DNA of 64,000 bases from Chloroflexota bacterium (GTDB lineage Bacteria; Chloroflexota; Anaerolineae; Aggregatilineales; Phototrophicaceae). Shown one piece after another: positions 16,931 to 25,063 of the stretch (the first letter of the stretch is position 1; the number at the start of each line of letters is the position of its first letter). The notes under the pieces are model-generated. The model was not told where the DNA came from and searched no databases. It saw only the letters and a program-made list of their open reading frames with translations. A program made the position numbers and the translations under genes. The DNA lies in NCBI GenBank assembly GCA_014338005.1, contig QUBZ01000003.1, forward strand, positions 1-64,000, given 5' to 3'.

Positions 16931-17395
16931 TTAGTTTGGGTACGTGCCGCCCATTTTCTTGAAGAAGCCGTGAATGCGGTGGACAAAGCCGGTTTCCGAC
17001 AGGAACATATACGGGCAGAAACCCGGCACGACGCCGATTCCGTACTCTTGGCACAGTTCCAGCGCCCGGTCGCTGACCGCGCCGATGCCCTCGCCCCGGT
17101 GCATCCACACGCGGCGCACGCCCGCCTCGGCACAGTCGCGCACGATCTGTTCGGTGACGGACGGCGCGGTCATCACCAGCACGCCGTCCACCGGCGGCTG
17201 AATATCCTGCACGCGGGCGAAACAGGGCCGGCCTTCAATTTCCTCGGCGGCAGGGTTGACGGGGACGACTTCGTAGCCGCGTTTCACAAATTCGCGGAAA
17301 ACCATGCGGGTGAAGTCGCCGTCGGTGCGCGAGATGCCGACGATGGCGATGCGCTTCAAAGCCAAGAAATCATCAATCTGCTGCCGAACGCTCAT
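16931..17395 (-). CDS. CoA-binding Rossmann-fold protein (YccU-like)
   Basis: The 154-residue protein is a single CoA-binding domain as found at the N-terminus of succinyl-CoA synthetase alpha. It starts with ALKRIAIVGISRTDGDFTR, followed by GYEVVPVNP and WMHRGEGIGA. Family members are cytosolic and may bind CoA or acyl-CoA, but most have no defined reaction. The PGFCPYMF segment near the C-terminus is typical of the stand-alone group. Its ATG overlaps the stop codon of a small upstream frame (ATGA), and a terminator hairpin follows its stop. Confidence 0.85.
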   Translation of the reverse strand: MSVRQQIDDFLALKRIAIVGISRTDGDFTRMVFREFVKRGYEVVPVNPAAEEIEGRPCFARVQDIQPPVDGVLVMTAPSVTEQIVRDCAEAGVRRVWMHRGEGIGAVSDRALELCQEYGIGVVPGFCPYMFLSETGFVHRIHGFFKKMGGTYPN

Positions 17396-17541
17396 GGTAG
17401 GGTATCCCTCTCAAACTCAAACTGGCTGATGGCTGCGGCTTCTGCATCCAGGATGAGGGCTTCAGGCAAAAGCCGCTTTTTGACTATACGTGTGACAAGG
17501 GGCGGCGTATCGGGTAAAACGCGGAATGTGACAAATGACAC
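17392..17541 (-). CDS. Possible small ORF coupled to the CoA-binding gene
   Basis: A 49-residue frame whose TGA overlaps the ATG of the CoA-binding gene. Its composition is balanced (SFVTFRVLPDTPPLVTRIVK, then ILDAEAAAISQFEFERD) and the DNA is less GC-rich than its neighbours. I see no ribosome binding site before the GTG chosen as start, and no family match. It may be the tail of a decayed gene rather than a functional one. Confidence 0.25.
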   Translation of the reverse strand: MSFVTFRVLPDTPPLVTRIVKKRLLPEALILDAEAAAISQFEFERDTLP

Positions 17542-17579
17542 GTTCTGGGCATGACAGCCATCCAGACCGGCACGCCGGT

Positions 17580-18062
17580 TTAACCGCCGGGCCGCACCGA
17601 AGCCAGCAGCCGCTCGAAAGTGGGCTGAAAGGCCGCCCACTCCTGCACAGGCGCGCGGGCGACGGCGTACAGGCGCAGATCGCCCAGCGAGAGCAGGCGC
17701 GTTTCCAGGCGGAACAGCGGGTCGCGCTCCGGCTCGCCGGGCGGCTCGACCTGAAGCGTGATGGTGGACTCTTCATCCGGCGCGACGAAAACCACGCTCG
17801 GCGGCGCATCGGCAGCCCCCGTGACCACGCGCCAGCCGGTCGGGTAGCGCACGCTGAAGGCGCTGTTGCTGAAGGTTTCGTCGGTGATGACCGCCGGCGG
17901 GCCGGGCGTGAAGTTCAGCAGCGGCGGTGTGCGCGCCGGCACACACCCCGCCAAACCAAAAGCATAACACAGAGACACAAAGACACAGAGACGACGGAGT
18001 GAGAAAAATCGCTCTGTGCCTCTGTACCTCTGAGTCTCTGTGTTCAGTATTTGTTTGTTCAT
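17580..18062 (-). CDS. Small lipoprotein whose signal region is encoded by an inserted repeat
   Basis: The 160-residue product has a lipoprotein signal: Arg-rich start, the hydrophobic CVFVSLCYAFGL and the lipobox LAGC. The mature part contains FSVRYPTGWRVVTG and ends in ASVRPG, similar in style to the secreted protein at 15.5 kb. The ATG at 18062 overlaps the stop codon of the upstream gene (ATGA), implying translational coupling. Most of the signal peptide lies in a 79-bp dyad repeat, so the original N-terminus may have been replaced. Function is unknown. Confidence 0.6.
   Translation of the reverse strand: MNKQILNTETQRYRGTERFFSLRRLCVFVSLCYAFGLAGCVPARTPPLLNFTPGPPAVITDETFSNSAFSVRYPTGWRVVTGAADAPPSVVFVAPDEESTITLQVEPPGEPERDPLFRLETRLLSLGDLRLYAVARAPVQEWAAFQPTFERLLASVRPGG
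17966..18044. repeat. 79-bp inverted-repeat element (AACACAGAGAC family)
   Basis: The ends are a perfect 11-bp inverted repeat, AACACAGAGAC (17966-17976) and GTCTCTGTGTT (18034-18044). The interior consists of CACAGAGA-like units in opposite orientations. A shorter relative is at 21001-21051. The element sits inside the 5' part of the lipoprotein gene and stays open in that frame. Confidence 0.75.
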
Positions 18063-18562
18063 GGCGCGCGGTTGGGGGCATCGGCATTGGCGGCCATGTT
18101 CCGCGAAAGCGGGTCGCCGCAGGACACGTAACCGGCCCAGCCCGCCACGCGCCATTCGCCCGTCCCGTCCTGTTCCAGCCGGTGATAGATGCATACGCCG
18201 CTGAAACCTTTGTCTTTTTCGTAAGTGGCGATCAGGTCAACGTTGAAGGCGTTGGGGCCGTCCGGCGCGGCGCGGCGGAACACCACGCTTATAAAACCCC
18301 CCCATTCCGGCGGGATGAAACCCTGCACGCAGGCGGAAACGCTGCCGTCGGGGCAGCGGGCCGTCACGTAGTCCTGCATGGCCGGGGACAGCAGCGAAAA
18401 AGCCGTTTCGTCGTCACCCGCGCCGACCGCCCCGGCAAAACGCAGCGCCGCCGCGTAAGCCGGGTGGGTTTCCTGCGGGACGAGCGCCGCCGTGACGACC
18501 ACAATCAGGCCGACGGCGGCCACCAGGGTGATAAAGCCAATCCACAAAAATCGTCTGGACAT
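18059..18562 (-). CDS. Membrane-anchored protein with SnoaL/NTF2-like style extracellular part
   Basis: This 167-residue protein begins MSRRFLWIGFITLVAAVGL, a single N-terminal membrane anchor, followed by an extracytoplasmic domain. That domain contains AGDDETAFSLLSPAMQDYV and a C-terminal GEWRVAGW, a pattern seen in NTF2-like or DUF4878-type domains. Cysteines at CPDGSVSAC and GVCIYH could pair outside the cell. I use the ATG at 18562, since the longer reading frame adds sequence overlapping a repeat. Its stop overlaps the start of the lipoprotein gene, so both are likely made together. Confidence 0.6.
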   Translation of the reverse strand: MSRRFLWIGFITLVAAVGLIVVVTAALVPQETHPAYAAALRFAGAVGAGDDETAFSLLSPAMQDYVTARCPDGSVSACVQGFIPPEWGGFISVVFRRAAPDGPNAFNVDLIATYEKDKGFSGVCIYHRLEQDGTGEWRVAGWAGYVSCGDPLSRNMAANADAPNRAP

Positions 18563-18614
18563 GGTACGTTCCGAGTGCTGAGTCAAAACATGCGACCTCG
18601 TGCCGGGCGCGGTA

Positions 18615-19448
18615 TCACTTCTGGCCTTCCCGCGCCAGCGCGTCACGGGCGGCGCGCAGTTCGTCGCGCATCCGGGCGCTTTCGCGCACCGCGTTGACGG
18701 CCATCATACCATGCCAGCCGGGCGTATTCATATACTCTACGCAGATGATGCCATCATATCCCGCCGCCAGCGCGTCCGTCACCACCCGCTGTACGTTGAT
18801 GCGCCCCTGGTCGAAGGGCGTTTGAAGCTGCGCCCGCGCCGCCTGCCGAATCTGGATATGGCGGGCGTGGGGCAGCAGTTTGATGATCTCGTCATGGAAG
18901 ATGTCCTGGCAGACCAGATGCGCCCAATCCAGCGTCAGGCTCAAACCCGGTACATCCTTCAGCAGTTTGAGCGCCGCTTCCGGCGTCTGCGCCATCGAGT
19001 CCAGGTGCGGCTCGACGCTGATCCGAAGCCCGGCAGCCTGCCCGACGCTGACCATCTCGCGCAGGGCGGCGGTCACGCGGTCGAAGGCTTCCAGGTCTTC
19101 GGGCGGGTGCGCCAACCCCGGCGAAAGCGTGATGCCCGGCGCGCCCAACTCGACCGCGAACGGAACCAGCGCCCGGTACAGTTCCAGGTCGCGCCCGCGT
19201 TTGGCCTCGTCGGCCAGCGAGATGCGCGGCAGCATCAGGTACAGGTCGCCGACGCGCAGGTTAAACAGGTCGAGATCGGCGCGGATGTCCTGGGCGGCCC
19301 TCAGCGGGCTGTCGGCGGCGCGGGCGGCGTTGAAGTTCGCGCCGCTGCCGATGTCGGCGTAACGAAAACCCAGGCGCGCGATTGTCCCCAATGCTTCGGG
19401 CAGCGTCAGATCGTTGAAAGCCCAGGTATGGCAGGAAAATTCGAGCAT
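18615..19448 (-). CDS. Xylose isomerase-like TIM-barrel protein (sugar phosphate isomerase/epimerase family)
   Basis: A 277-residue TIM barrel of the AP endonuclease 2/xylose isomerase superfamily. Metal-site residues are visible in order: the Glu in RISVEPHLDS, the Asp and His in LTLDWAHLV, the His in ARHIQIRQ and the terminal Glu in IICVEYMNTPG. Members isomerise or epimerise sugars, often as inositol or hexulose metabolism enzymes. GAGG lies 7 bases before the ATG at 19448, and the first residues MLEFSCHTWAF fit the first strand of the barrel. It ends 53 bases upstream of the anchored-protein gene. Exact substrate is not determinable. Confidence 0.8.
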   Translation of the reverse strand: MLEFSCHTWAFNDLTLPEALGTIARLGFRYADIGSGANFNAARAADSPLRAAQDIRADLDLFNLRVGDLYLMLPRISLADEAKRGRDLELYRALVPFAVELGAPGITLSPGLAHPPEDLEAFDRVTAALREMVSVGQAAGLRISVEPHLDSMAQTPEAALKLLKDVPGLSLTLDWAHLVCQDIFHDEIIKLLPHARHIQIRQAARAQLQTPFDQGRINVQRVVTDALAAGYDGIICVEYMNTPGWHGMMAVNAVRESARMRDELRAARDALAREGQK

Positions 19449-19449
19449 A

Positions 19450-19884
19450 TCAGGCCTCAAAGTAACCTTTGGTTGGACATGGATACCGTCCCAGTGACAT
19501 AAGCTCCTGGCGCTCAAAAACTCGATCTGCTTGATTAAGTCGTAACAAAAACACAGTTACGCGCCCCTCAGGTGTCAAAAGCTCAATCATGCCGTTGTCC
19601 AAATGGAAATGCTTTACCCACTGTTGTAAACGAGGGTTAAACAGTGGCGTCAGCAGACCGGTCTGCGAGTCTATGGAGCCAATGTCACTGCCCTTGAAAG
19701 TATTACAATTCGGGCAGCTTAAGCTGAGGTTATGACTCTCGGTCACGCCACCATGTTTTTCCGAGATGATATGATCTATGTGGAACGAAAAGAAGTTGTC
19801 GTCCTGGCTTAACAAACAGTATTCACAGCAGCTTCCGGCGCGCTCGATTACCTGACGAGGCAGCTCATTCGTTATAGACGTCAT
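19450..19884 (-). CDS. HNH endonuclease
   Basis: The 144-residue protein has a compact HNH/beta-beta-alpha-metal nuclease. The zinc ligands are CEYC (20-23) and CPNC (57-60), the catalytic core is HIDHI (35-39), and HN sits at 51-52, followed by NTFKG. Such proteins cut DNA and often belong to mobile or defence loci. Its ATG overlaps the TAA of the upstream small gene (TAATG). The DNA is less GC-rich than the flanking genes. It could be the nuclease half of a toxin-antitoxin-like pair. Confidence 0.85.
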   Translation of the reverse strand: MTSITNELPRQVIERAGSCCEYCLLSQDDNFFSFHIDHIISEKHGGVTESHNLSLSCPNCNTFKGSDIGSIDSQTGLLTPLFNPRLQQWVKHFHLDNGMIELLTPEGRVTVFLLRLNQADRVFERQELMSLGRYPCPTKGYFEA

Positions 19885-20144
19885 TAGCCCAACGCCAGTT
19901 TTTGACGCGCCCGGATTTTCAGGATGTTCATGAACTGGTTAACTCGCAGAAACTCATCCAGTTCGGCGCGTTCTTCCGCCGTCAGGCGATCACTGGCGTT
20001 TCGATCCAGCAGATCATGTAAACGCTGGTCAAGTGCCTCTGAAGGCTTAAACGCGATAATTTCCTGCGGCGTGTGGCCGGAAGCCAGAAAGTCCAGGATT
20101 TCGTCGAACAGCGGGTTAAGCGCAAAAACAGGCGCAACGGCCAT
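19884..20144 (-). CDS. Small protein coupled to the HNH nuclease
   Basis: The 86-residue product contains ALNPLFDEILDFLASGHTPQ, then EIIAFKPSEALDQRLHDLL and RLTAEERAELDEFLRVNQF, all predicted helical and acidic. This resembles small proteins found immediately before HNH genes in other bacteria; a role as antitoxin or substrate-targeting partner is inferred. AAGGAGC lies 8 bases before the ATG at 20144, and its stop codon overlaps the nuclease start, so stoichiometry is tied. Confidence 0.65.
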   Translation of the reverse strand: MAVAPVFALNPLFDEILDFLASGHTPQEIIAFKPSEALDQRLHDLLDRNASDRLTAEERAELDEFLRVNQFMNILKIRARQKLALG

Positions 20145-20164
20145 TGTAGCTGCTCCTTGCTCAC

Positions 20165-20956
20165 TCACGGATACAGATAGGGGTGTTCCGGCTGCTGGAC
20201 GGTTTCGACGCCGGCGGCGTGCAGCACCGGTACGGTGTCGCCCCGGAACGCGCCGACTTCAAAAACGCCGCGCACCTGCACCCAGGTATCCTGCGGAAAA
20301 TCGCCTGCGTTTTGCCACACCACCGGCAGGCCGATGGCCGAAGCGTCGGCCACGCAGCAGCTGATGGTGAAGCGCGCCACCATAAAGGTATCTTCCGGGA
20401 AGGTCGCTTCCCGGTAAACGAAGCCGATCACGTCGGCTTCCTGGCCGTTAAAACGCTCAGGATCGTCCGCGCTGTTGAATGCCCGCAGCCAGTCCAGCAC
20501 GTTCCACTGGAGCGGGTCGGCGCTGAAGCTGGTGAAGTTCGCGCCGGCGGCGTTCAGGCTGATGTCCCCGTTGATGGCCGCCGAACCGAGCGGGCGCGAC
20601 GGGACGAGCGTGCCAAGCACCAGCGGCAGCGCCACAATCGCCAGCGCCAGCCAGGTGATGTGCTGGTGGTCGTGGTCGTGTTCGCAGGCGCATTGAACGC
20701 GGCCTTGCCCGCGCAGCAGGTCCCACGCGCCGGCTGCGCCCAGCGCCAGGAACAGGGCGGCGGCCACGTAAGACAGCCAGGCGAAACGCTGGTTGATGTA
20801 GTTGGTTAAGTTACCGCTGGCGATGTTGTAGATGAAATACGCCCCCAGCGCCAGCAGGATGGCGGTTTTCAGCCACGCCTGGAGGGCGTCCGGCGCGTGA
20901 TGATGGTCATGGTCGTGAGGATGTTCGTGTTTGTGTAAATGGTCGGCTGCTTGCAT
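20165..20956 (-). CDS. TIGR03943/YcgQ-like membrane protein with His-rich segments
   Basis: A 263-residue membrane protein. The N-terminus has a His cluster (HKHEHPHDHDHHH), followed by two helices, a second cluster (CEHDHDHQH), a third helix and an extracytoplasmic OB-like domain. That domain holds the paired cysteines FTISCCVADA and the segment DTWVQVRG. This arrangement fits the YcgQ family, encoded next to the YcgR-type permease as here (110 bases away). The His clusters suggest transition-metal binding, but the transported compound is not known. Confidence 0.8.
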   Translation of the reverse strand: MQAADHLHKHEHPHDHDHHHAPDALQAWLKTAILLALGAYFIYNIASGNLTNYINQRFAWLSYVAAALFLALGAAGAWDLLRGQGRVQCACEHDHDHQHITWLALAIVALPLVLGTLVPSRPLGSAAINGDISLNAAGANFTSFSADPLQWNVLDWLRAFNSADDPERFNGQEADVIGFVYREATFPEDTFMVARFTISCCVADASAIGLPVVWQNAGDFPQDTWVQVRGVFEVGAFRGDTVPVLHAAGVETVQQPEHPYLYP

Positions 20957-21000
20957 GGTCAGTTCCGCGTTCCAAGTTCCGAGTGAAAAACAACAAATTC

Positions 21001-21051
21001 AACACAAAGATGCAAATTAATCGCTTCTCTGCTCCTTCGCCTCTTTGCGTT
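21001..21051. repeat. Short inverted-repeat element related to the one at 17966
   Basis: AACACAAAGATGC (21001-21013) and GCCTCTTTGCGTT (21039-21051) are complementary at 11 of 13 positions. It follows CCAAGTTCCGAGTG, a member of another dispersed motif, in the gap between the two permease genes. Confidence 0.5.
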
Positions 21052-21066
21052 AAGCATTTCAAGCCT

Positions 21067-22104
21067 CTAGAATGCCACATTCAGGTTCAGCCATACACCG
21101 GCCAGCAGCGTCATCAGCAGCGGCAGCAGGATGAGGTAAAACACCACACGCCGCTTAAAAACGCCCATAAACATCAGCGCGCTTTTGATGTCCACCATCG
21201 GGCCGAAGGTCAGGAAAGTGAGGATCGAGCCGGTGGTGAACGTGCCGACGAACGCCAGCGCCAGGAAGGCGTCCACCGTCGAACACACGCTTAATACGAA
21301 CGCCAGCGCCTGCATCACCAGCACCGAAATTACCGGGCCGCGCCCCAACGCCAGCAGGACTTCCTGCGACACCAGCGTTTGCATAGCGGCGGCCAGCGCC
21401 GTGCCGATGACCAGATAGCGCCCCATCTCGAAAAATTCGTCCCCCGCCTGCCGCAGCGCGTCCATCAGGCCGGTACGCAGCGGTTTGCGCGGCGCGGCGG
21501 GCAGGCTGATCTGCCCCGAACCGCCCATCGCCGGCATCCAGGACTGCGCCCGCAGCACTTCATGGGGCTTCGCGCCCAGGGCGAATACCAGCCCCACGCC
21601 GACCGCCACGACGGCAGTGAGGATAAAACGCCCATACAGCATAGGCGTTGCGCCGAAGGCCACAAATGTGCTGACCAACACCACCGGGTTCATCACCGGC
21701 GCGGCCAGCAGGAATGTTACGCCCACCCACATCGGCAGCCCTTTGTTGAACAGCCGCCGCACCACCGGCACGACGCCGCATTCACAGACCGGGAAGGCGA
21801 AGCCCATAAACGCCCCGACAATAGTCGCCAGAACAGGATTACGCGGCACGACGCGGGCGATGTCCTCCGGCGTTAAAAACGAATCGATCACCCCGGATAC
21901 CAGCGTGCCAAGCAGCAGGAAGGGCGCGGCCTCGATGAAAATGCCCAGAAAGCGCGTGCTGAAGATGCCGATGATCGTCCCCAGGTCGCTGCCGGCGCTG
22001 ATGACCGCCGCCAGCAGCCCGCCCGCCACCCCCAGGCCGATGGCCGACCACCCCAGACTGCCCAGCGCGCGCCGCGCTGTTTGTTCACCTGCCGTCTTTT
22101 GCAT
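21067..22104 (-). CDS. Predicted permease, YcgR/DUF318 (ArsP-like) family
   Basis: The 345-residue membrane protein has about eight helices in two related halves. It carries the family phrases [32 protein letters not shown] with a Cys-Glu-Cys motif in a helix, and [12 protein letters not shown] central cytosolic loop of about 60 residues separates the halves. ArsP members export organoarsenicals, but this group, found with YcgQ partners, has no established substrate. It lies upstream of, and probably in one transcript with, the YcgQ-like gene. The start at 22104 has only a weak ribosome binding site. Confidence 0.82.
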   Translation of the reverse strand: MQKTAGEQTARRALGSLGWSAIGLGVAGGLLAAVISAGSDLGTIIGIFSTRFLGIFIEAAPFLLLGTLVSGVIDSFLTPEDIARVVPRNPVLATIVGAFMGFAFPVCECGVVPVVRRLFNKGLPMWVGVTFLLAAPVMNPVVLVSTFVAFGATPMLYGRFILTAVVAVGVGLVFALGAKPHEVLRAQSWMPAMGGSGQISLPAAPRKPLRTGLMDALRQAGDEFFEMGRYLVIGTALAAAMQTLVSQEVLLALGRGPVISVLVMQALAFVLSVCSTVDAFLALAFVGTFTTGSILTFLTFGPMVDIKSALMFMGVFKRRVVFYLILLPLLMTLLAGVWLNLNVAF

Positions 22105-22346
22105 GTTCCGCGAAAATCCGTTCGTTAGCCCGTTTTGTGGTTTATTCTACCCGAAACCACCGCCGCCGGAGCGTTTCTCATGCAATTTTTAACACGGCCT
22201 TCGTTTTACGGCGAACATTACGGCGAACAAAGCGGCCTTCCGGCGGCGTGCATCCTCTTTCACAAATATTTCACAAAGACATATTACATTTTGTTACATC
22301 GAGGGGGTAATCTTGTAATAAAGACGTGGAGTGTGGAGCGGTTTTT

Positions 22347-22727
22347 ATGGCGACCATCATGGTCGTGGATGATCTGGTCGAAATTACCAACCTGATCGGC
22401 GCGCTGCTGGCGATGAACGGTTATGAGATCATCGTCGGCCATAATGGGCAGGATGGTATGGCGCTGCTGGAAACCAGCGCGCGGCCTGCGCTCATCATCA
22501 GCAATCTGCGAATGCCCGCGATGAACGGGTTTTCGTTTTTACAGGCAGTCAAACATGATGCCCGGTGGCGTTCGATTCCGTTTATCCTGATGACCGCCGA
22601 CGACTCGGCAGCCGTCCGCCAGGAGGCGCTGGCGCAGGGGGCGGACGCGGTGCTGGGCAAGCCCTTTCAGCCGGGCGAAATCCTCGATCTGATCTGGCGG
22701 CTGGGCATCCAGCCGTCCGATAACTGA
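22347..22727 (+). CDS. Stand-alone receiver-domain protein lacking the phospho-acceptor Asp
   Basis: This 126-residue protein is a CheY-like receiver only. The acidic pair is present (Asp8, Asp9 in MVVDDLVEI), as are Thr in LMTADDS and Lys in VLGKPFQ, but the phosphorylation site reads IISNLRMPAMNG: Asn53 replaces Asp. It is therefore probably not phosphorylated in the normal way and may be a constitutive or ligand-controlled pseudo-receiver. GGAG lies 8 bases before the ATG. The upstream 100 bases are AT-rich. No histidine kinase is nearby. Confidence 0.88.
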   Translation: MATIMVVDDLVEITNLIGALLAMNGYEIIVGHNGQDGMALLETSARPALIISNLRMPAMNGFSFLQAVKHDARWRSIPFILMTADDSAAVRQEALAQGADAVLGKPFQPGEILDLIWRLGIQPSDN

Positions 22728-22786
22728 CGCGCCGGCACGCCCCCACTCACCGGTTATTCGCCTATACCCCGCCCTCGAATTGAATG

Positions 22787-22795
22787 TGCTATAAT
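22787..22795 (+). promoter_or_regulatory. Extended -10 promoter element of radA
   Basis: TGC followed by a perfect TATAAT (22790-22795) forms an extended -10 about 44 bases before the radA start. No good -35 hexamer is present 17 bases upstream, as is common for extended -10 promoters. Confidence 0.5.
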
Positions 22796-22838
22796 CGCCA
22801 TCATTAGCACAGGTGTTCAAGGTAAAGGGCGCTCACCA

Positions 22839-24218
22839 ATGGCGAAAACGCGCACCAAATACGTCTGCCAGAACTGCGGCTACCAGTCGCCCAAAGGTTT
22901 TGGCCGCTGCCCCGGCTGCGGGCAGTTTAACACGATGGCGGAAGAAGTGGTCGAACCGCCCAGGCCGGCTTCGGCGCGGCATCCCGGCCCGGTGGGCGCG
23001 GCCTCGCCCGCCCCGCAGCGGTTGAGCGAAATCAGCGCCAACGTGGGCGAACGGCTGTTTGTGCCGGTGGAGGAATTCAGCCGCGTGTTGGGCGGCGGCA
23101 TCGTGCCGGGCAGTATCATCCTGATCGGCGGCGAGCCGGGCGTGGGCAAAAGCAGCCTGCTGCTGCAAATCTGCGGCGTGATGTCCGACCACATCGGCAC
23201 GGTGTTATACGTCAGCGGCGAGGAAAGCGCGCGGCAGATCAAAATGCGCGCCGACCGTTTTAACCTGCAATCCGACAACCTGTATCTGCTGACCGAAACC
23301 AACCTGGGCAGCATCTTTGAACACGTCAAACGGCTGAACCCGGTTATCCTGGTGATCGATTCGATCCAGACGACCTATATGGACGAGATCGAATCGTCGC
23401 CCGGCAGCGTCACCCAGGTGCGCGAGTGCGCCAGCCGTTTGCAGCATCTCGCCAAGTCCAGCGGGTTAAGCGTGTTCCTGGTGGGGCATGTCACCAAAGA
23501 AGGCAGCATCGCCGGGCCGCGCGTGCTGGAACACATCGTAGACACGGTGCTGTATTTGGAGGGCGACCCGTTCCAGGCCTTCCGGCTGCTGCGGAGCGTC
23601 AAAAACCGCTTCGGCGCGACCAGCGAAGTCGGCGTGTTCGAGATGTCCGGCGACGGCCTGACCGAAGTGCCGAATCCGTCGGAGGCGTTTTTAGCGGAGC
23701 GCGTGGTCAACGCGCCGGGGTCGGCCATCGCCGTGACGATGGAAGGCACGCGCCCGCTGCTGGTGGAGGTGCAGGCGCTCACCAGCCCGACCAGCTTCGG
23801 CAACCCGCGCCGCACGCCCAACGGCGTAGACTTCAACCGGCTGCTGCTCATCAGCGCCGTGTTGAGCAAGCGCGTCGGACTCAAGCTGCACGAGCAGGAT
23901 ATTTTCGTCAACGTCATCGGCGGTTTGCAGGTCAGCGAACCTGCCGCCGATCTGGCGATGGCGGTGGCGCTGGCCTCCAGCTATTACGACCGGCCCATCC
24001 CCGCCGATCTCGCCATCGTCGGTGAAGTCGGCCTCAGCGGCGAACTGCGCGCGGTGGGGCAGCTTCCCGCCCGGCTGAACGAAGCCGCCAAGATGGGCTT
24101 TAAGCGCGTGCTGCTGCCCAAAACGCGCCGCAAGGTAGACGGCCTGCCGCCGTCGCTTAAGCTGCTGGAGGCGCGCAGCCTGGCCGACGCGCTGGCGGCG
24201 GCGCTGCCGAAGGAGTGA
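22839..24218 (+). CDS. radA: DNA repair protein RadA
   Basis: RadA (Sms) is a DnaB-like, RecA-related ATPase that processes recombination intermediates. The 459 residues show the domain order of the family. A zinc finger (CQNCGYQ, CPGCGQF) comes first, then Walker A GGEPGVGKSS, the diagnostic KNRFGATSEVGVFEM and a Lon-protease-like C-terminal domain with VGEVGLSGELRAVGQ. The start ATG follows an AAAGG-type site, and an extended -10 precedes it. The last 25 codons and the following 64 bases are duplicated 845 bases downstream around a toxin-antitoxin module. Confidence 0.96.
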   Translation: MAKTRTKYVCQNCGYQSPKGFGRCPGCGQFNTMAEEVVEPPRPASARHPGPVGAASPAPQRLSEISANVGERLFVPVEEFSRVLGGGIVPGSIILIGGEPGVGKSSLLLQICGVMSDHIGTVLYVSGEESARQIKMRADRFNLQSDNLYLLTETNLGSIFEHVKRLNPVILVIDSIQTTYMDEIESSPGSVTQVRECASRLQHLAKSSGLSVFLVGHVTKEGSIAGPRVLEHIVDTVLYLEGDPFQAFRLLRSVKNRFGATSEVGVFEMSGDGLTEVPNPSEAFLAERVVNAPGSAIAVTMEGTRPLLVEVQALTSPTSFGNPRRTPNGVDFNRLLLISAVLSKRVGLKLHEQDIFVNVIGGLQVSEPAADLAMAVALASSYYDRPIPADLAIVGEVGLSGELRAVGQLPARLNEAAKMGFKRVLLPKTRRKVDGLPPSLKLLEARSLADALAAALPKE

Positions 24219-24287
24219 GGGGCAAAGTGCCGAGTTGCAAGTGCCGAGTTCCAGGTGAAATTGTGCTAGGATAGGGGTGAGGACAGC
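24206..24287. repeat. 82-bp direct repeat, copy 1 (radA tail and spacer)
   Basis: It begins in the last codons of radA and runs through the spacer to just before the antitoxin gene. Copy 2 (25051-25132) matches with one mismatch. Within it AAGTGCCGAGTT occurs in tandem, and TGCTAGGAT resembles an extended -10, so each copy may carry a promoter. Confidence 0.9.
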
Positions 24288-24304
24288 GATAAGGACACGG
24301 CGAA

Positions 24305-24556
24305 ATGGCGGTTACACGAGAAGAGATTTACAGGACGATAGATGGGCTGCCTGATGAAAGCCTGGAAGAGGCGCGCGCGCTGCTGATGTACTTGCAGCAT
24401 AAACAAACGCATCCGGGTTCGGCCTGGGCCAGAACCTTGTATGACCTGTTTGCGCCGGTCAGAGAAGCCGCCGCCGAAGCCGGCATGACCGAGGATGAAA
24501 TCAACGCCGCCATTGATGAAGCCATAGACGAGGTTCGGCGTGAGCGAGACTCCTAA
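24305..24556 (+). CDS. Antitoxin of a PIN-type toxin-antitoxin module
   Basis: An 83-residue acidic, helical protein with LPDESLEEARALLMYLQHK near the N-terminus, like antitoxins with a short DNA-binding or dimerisation N-terminus. The C-terminal AGMTEDEINAAIDEAIDEV probably wraps the toxin. It overlaps the toxin gene by 17 bases in another frame, the usual arrangement for coupled expression. The family name cannot be fixed from sequence alone; the pairing with a PIN protein carries the call. Confidence 0.75.
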   Translation: MAVTREEIYRTIDGLPDESLEEARALLMYLQHKQTHPGSAWARTLYDLFAPVREAAAEAGMTEDEINAAIDEAIDEVRRERDS

Positions 24557-24983
24557 AGTTGTCTTCGATACCCAGGTCTTTCTGCGCGCATTGATTAATC
24601 CCAGATCAGCGTGTGGCCGGTTGATTTTTGAGCAGAACGCAGACTACATCCTGTACACAGCAGCTCAGATTGATAACGAAGTCATTGAAGTATTGGGCCG
24701 GTCTTCAATACGAGAGAAATTTCCGCAGATCACGGATCGTACCGTTCAGCTTGTTAAAACCGTTCTGGATCAGGCGTATCGTGTCACGGTCAAAGCTGAC
24801 GACATTGAACTGATTTGTCGTGACCCCAAAGATGATATTTTTCTGGCCTGTGCCAAACTGGCGCAGGCCGATTATTTGGTAAGCGAGGATAAAGATTTGC
24901 TGGTGCTGCAACAGCATTACAGCACGAAGATTGTGAATGTCGCGGCTTTTCTCACCATGCTGGAAACCACTTCCGCAAATTGA
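24540..24983 (+). CDS. PIN-domain ribonuclease toxin
   Basis: A 147-residue PIN nuclease of the PIN_3/COG1569 type. The four acidic sites appear as VVFDTQVFLRAL (first Asp), IDNEVIEVL (Glu), CRDPKDDIFLACA (two Asp) and LVSEDKDLL (Asp). Such toxins cleave RNA when not held by the antitoxin. It begins at GTG 24540 inside the antitoxin gene. Its DNA is visibly less GC-rich than radA, and direct repeats flank the module, pointing to acquisition. Confidence 0.85.
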   Translation: MSETPKVVFDTQVFLRALINPRSACGRLIFEQNADYILYTAAQIDNEVIEVLGRSSIREKFPQITDRTVQLVKTVLDQAYRVTVKADDIELICRDPKDDIFLACAKLAQADYLVSEDKDLLVLQQHYSTKIVNVAAFLTMLETTSAN

Positions 24984-24985
24984 TG

Positions 24986-25063
24986 CCTTTACGTTTGTCG
25001 CTCAAACTCATCGAAGCGCGCAACCTGGCCGACGCGTTGGCCTCGGCGTTGCCGAAGGAGTGA
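24986..25063 (+). pseudogene. Diverged duplicate of the 3' end of radA
   Basis: This 26-codon stretch, read up to TGA, gives LSLKLIEARNLADALASALP and then KE. The true radA end reads SLKLLEARSLADALAAALPK, then E. About four fifths of residues agree, while many third-codon positions differ. It follows the PIN toxin directly and has no start of its own. It looks like a radA tail from a related strain, brought in with the toxin-antitoxin module. Confidence 0.85.
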
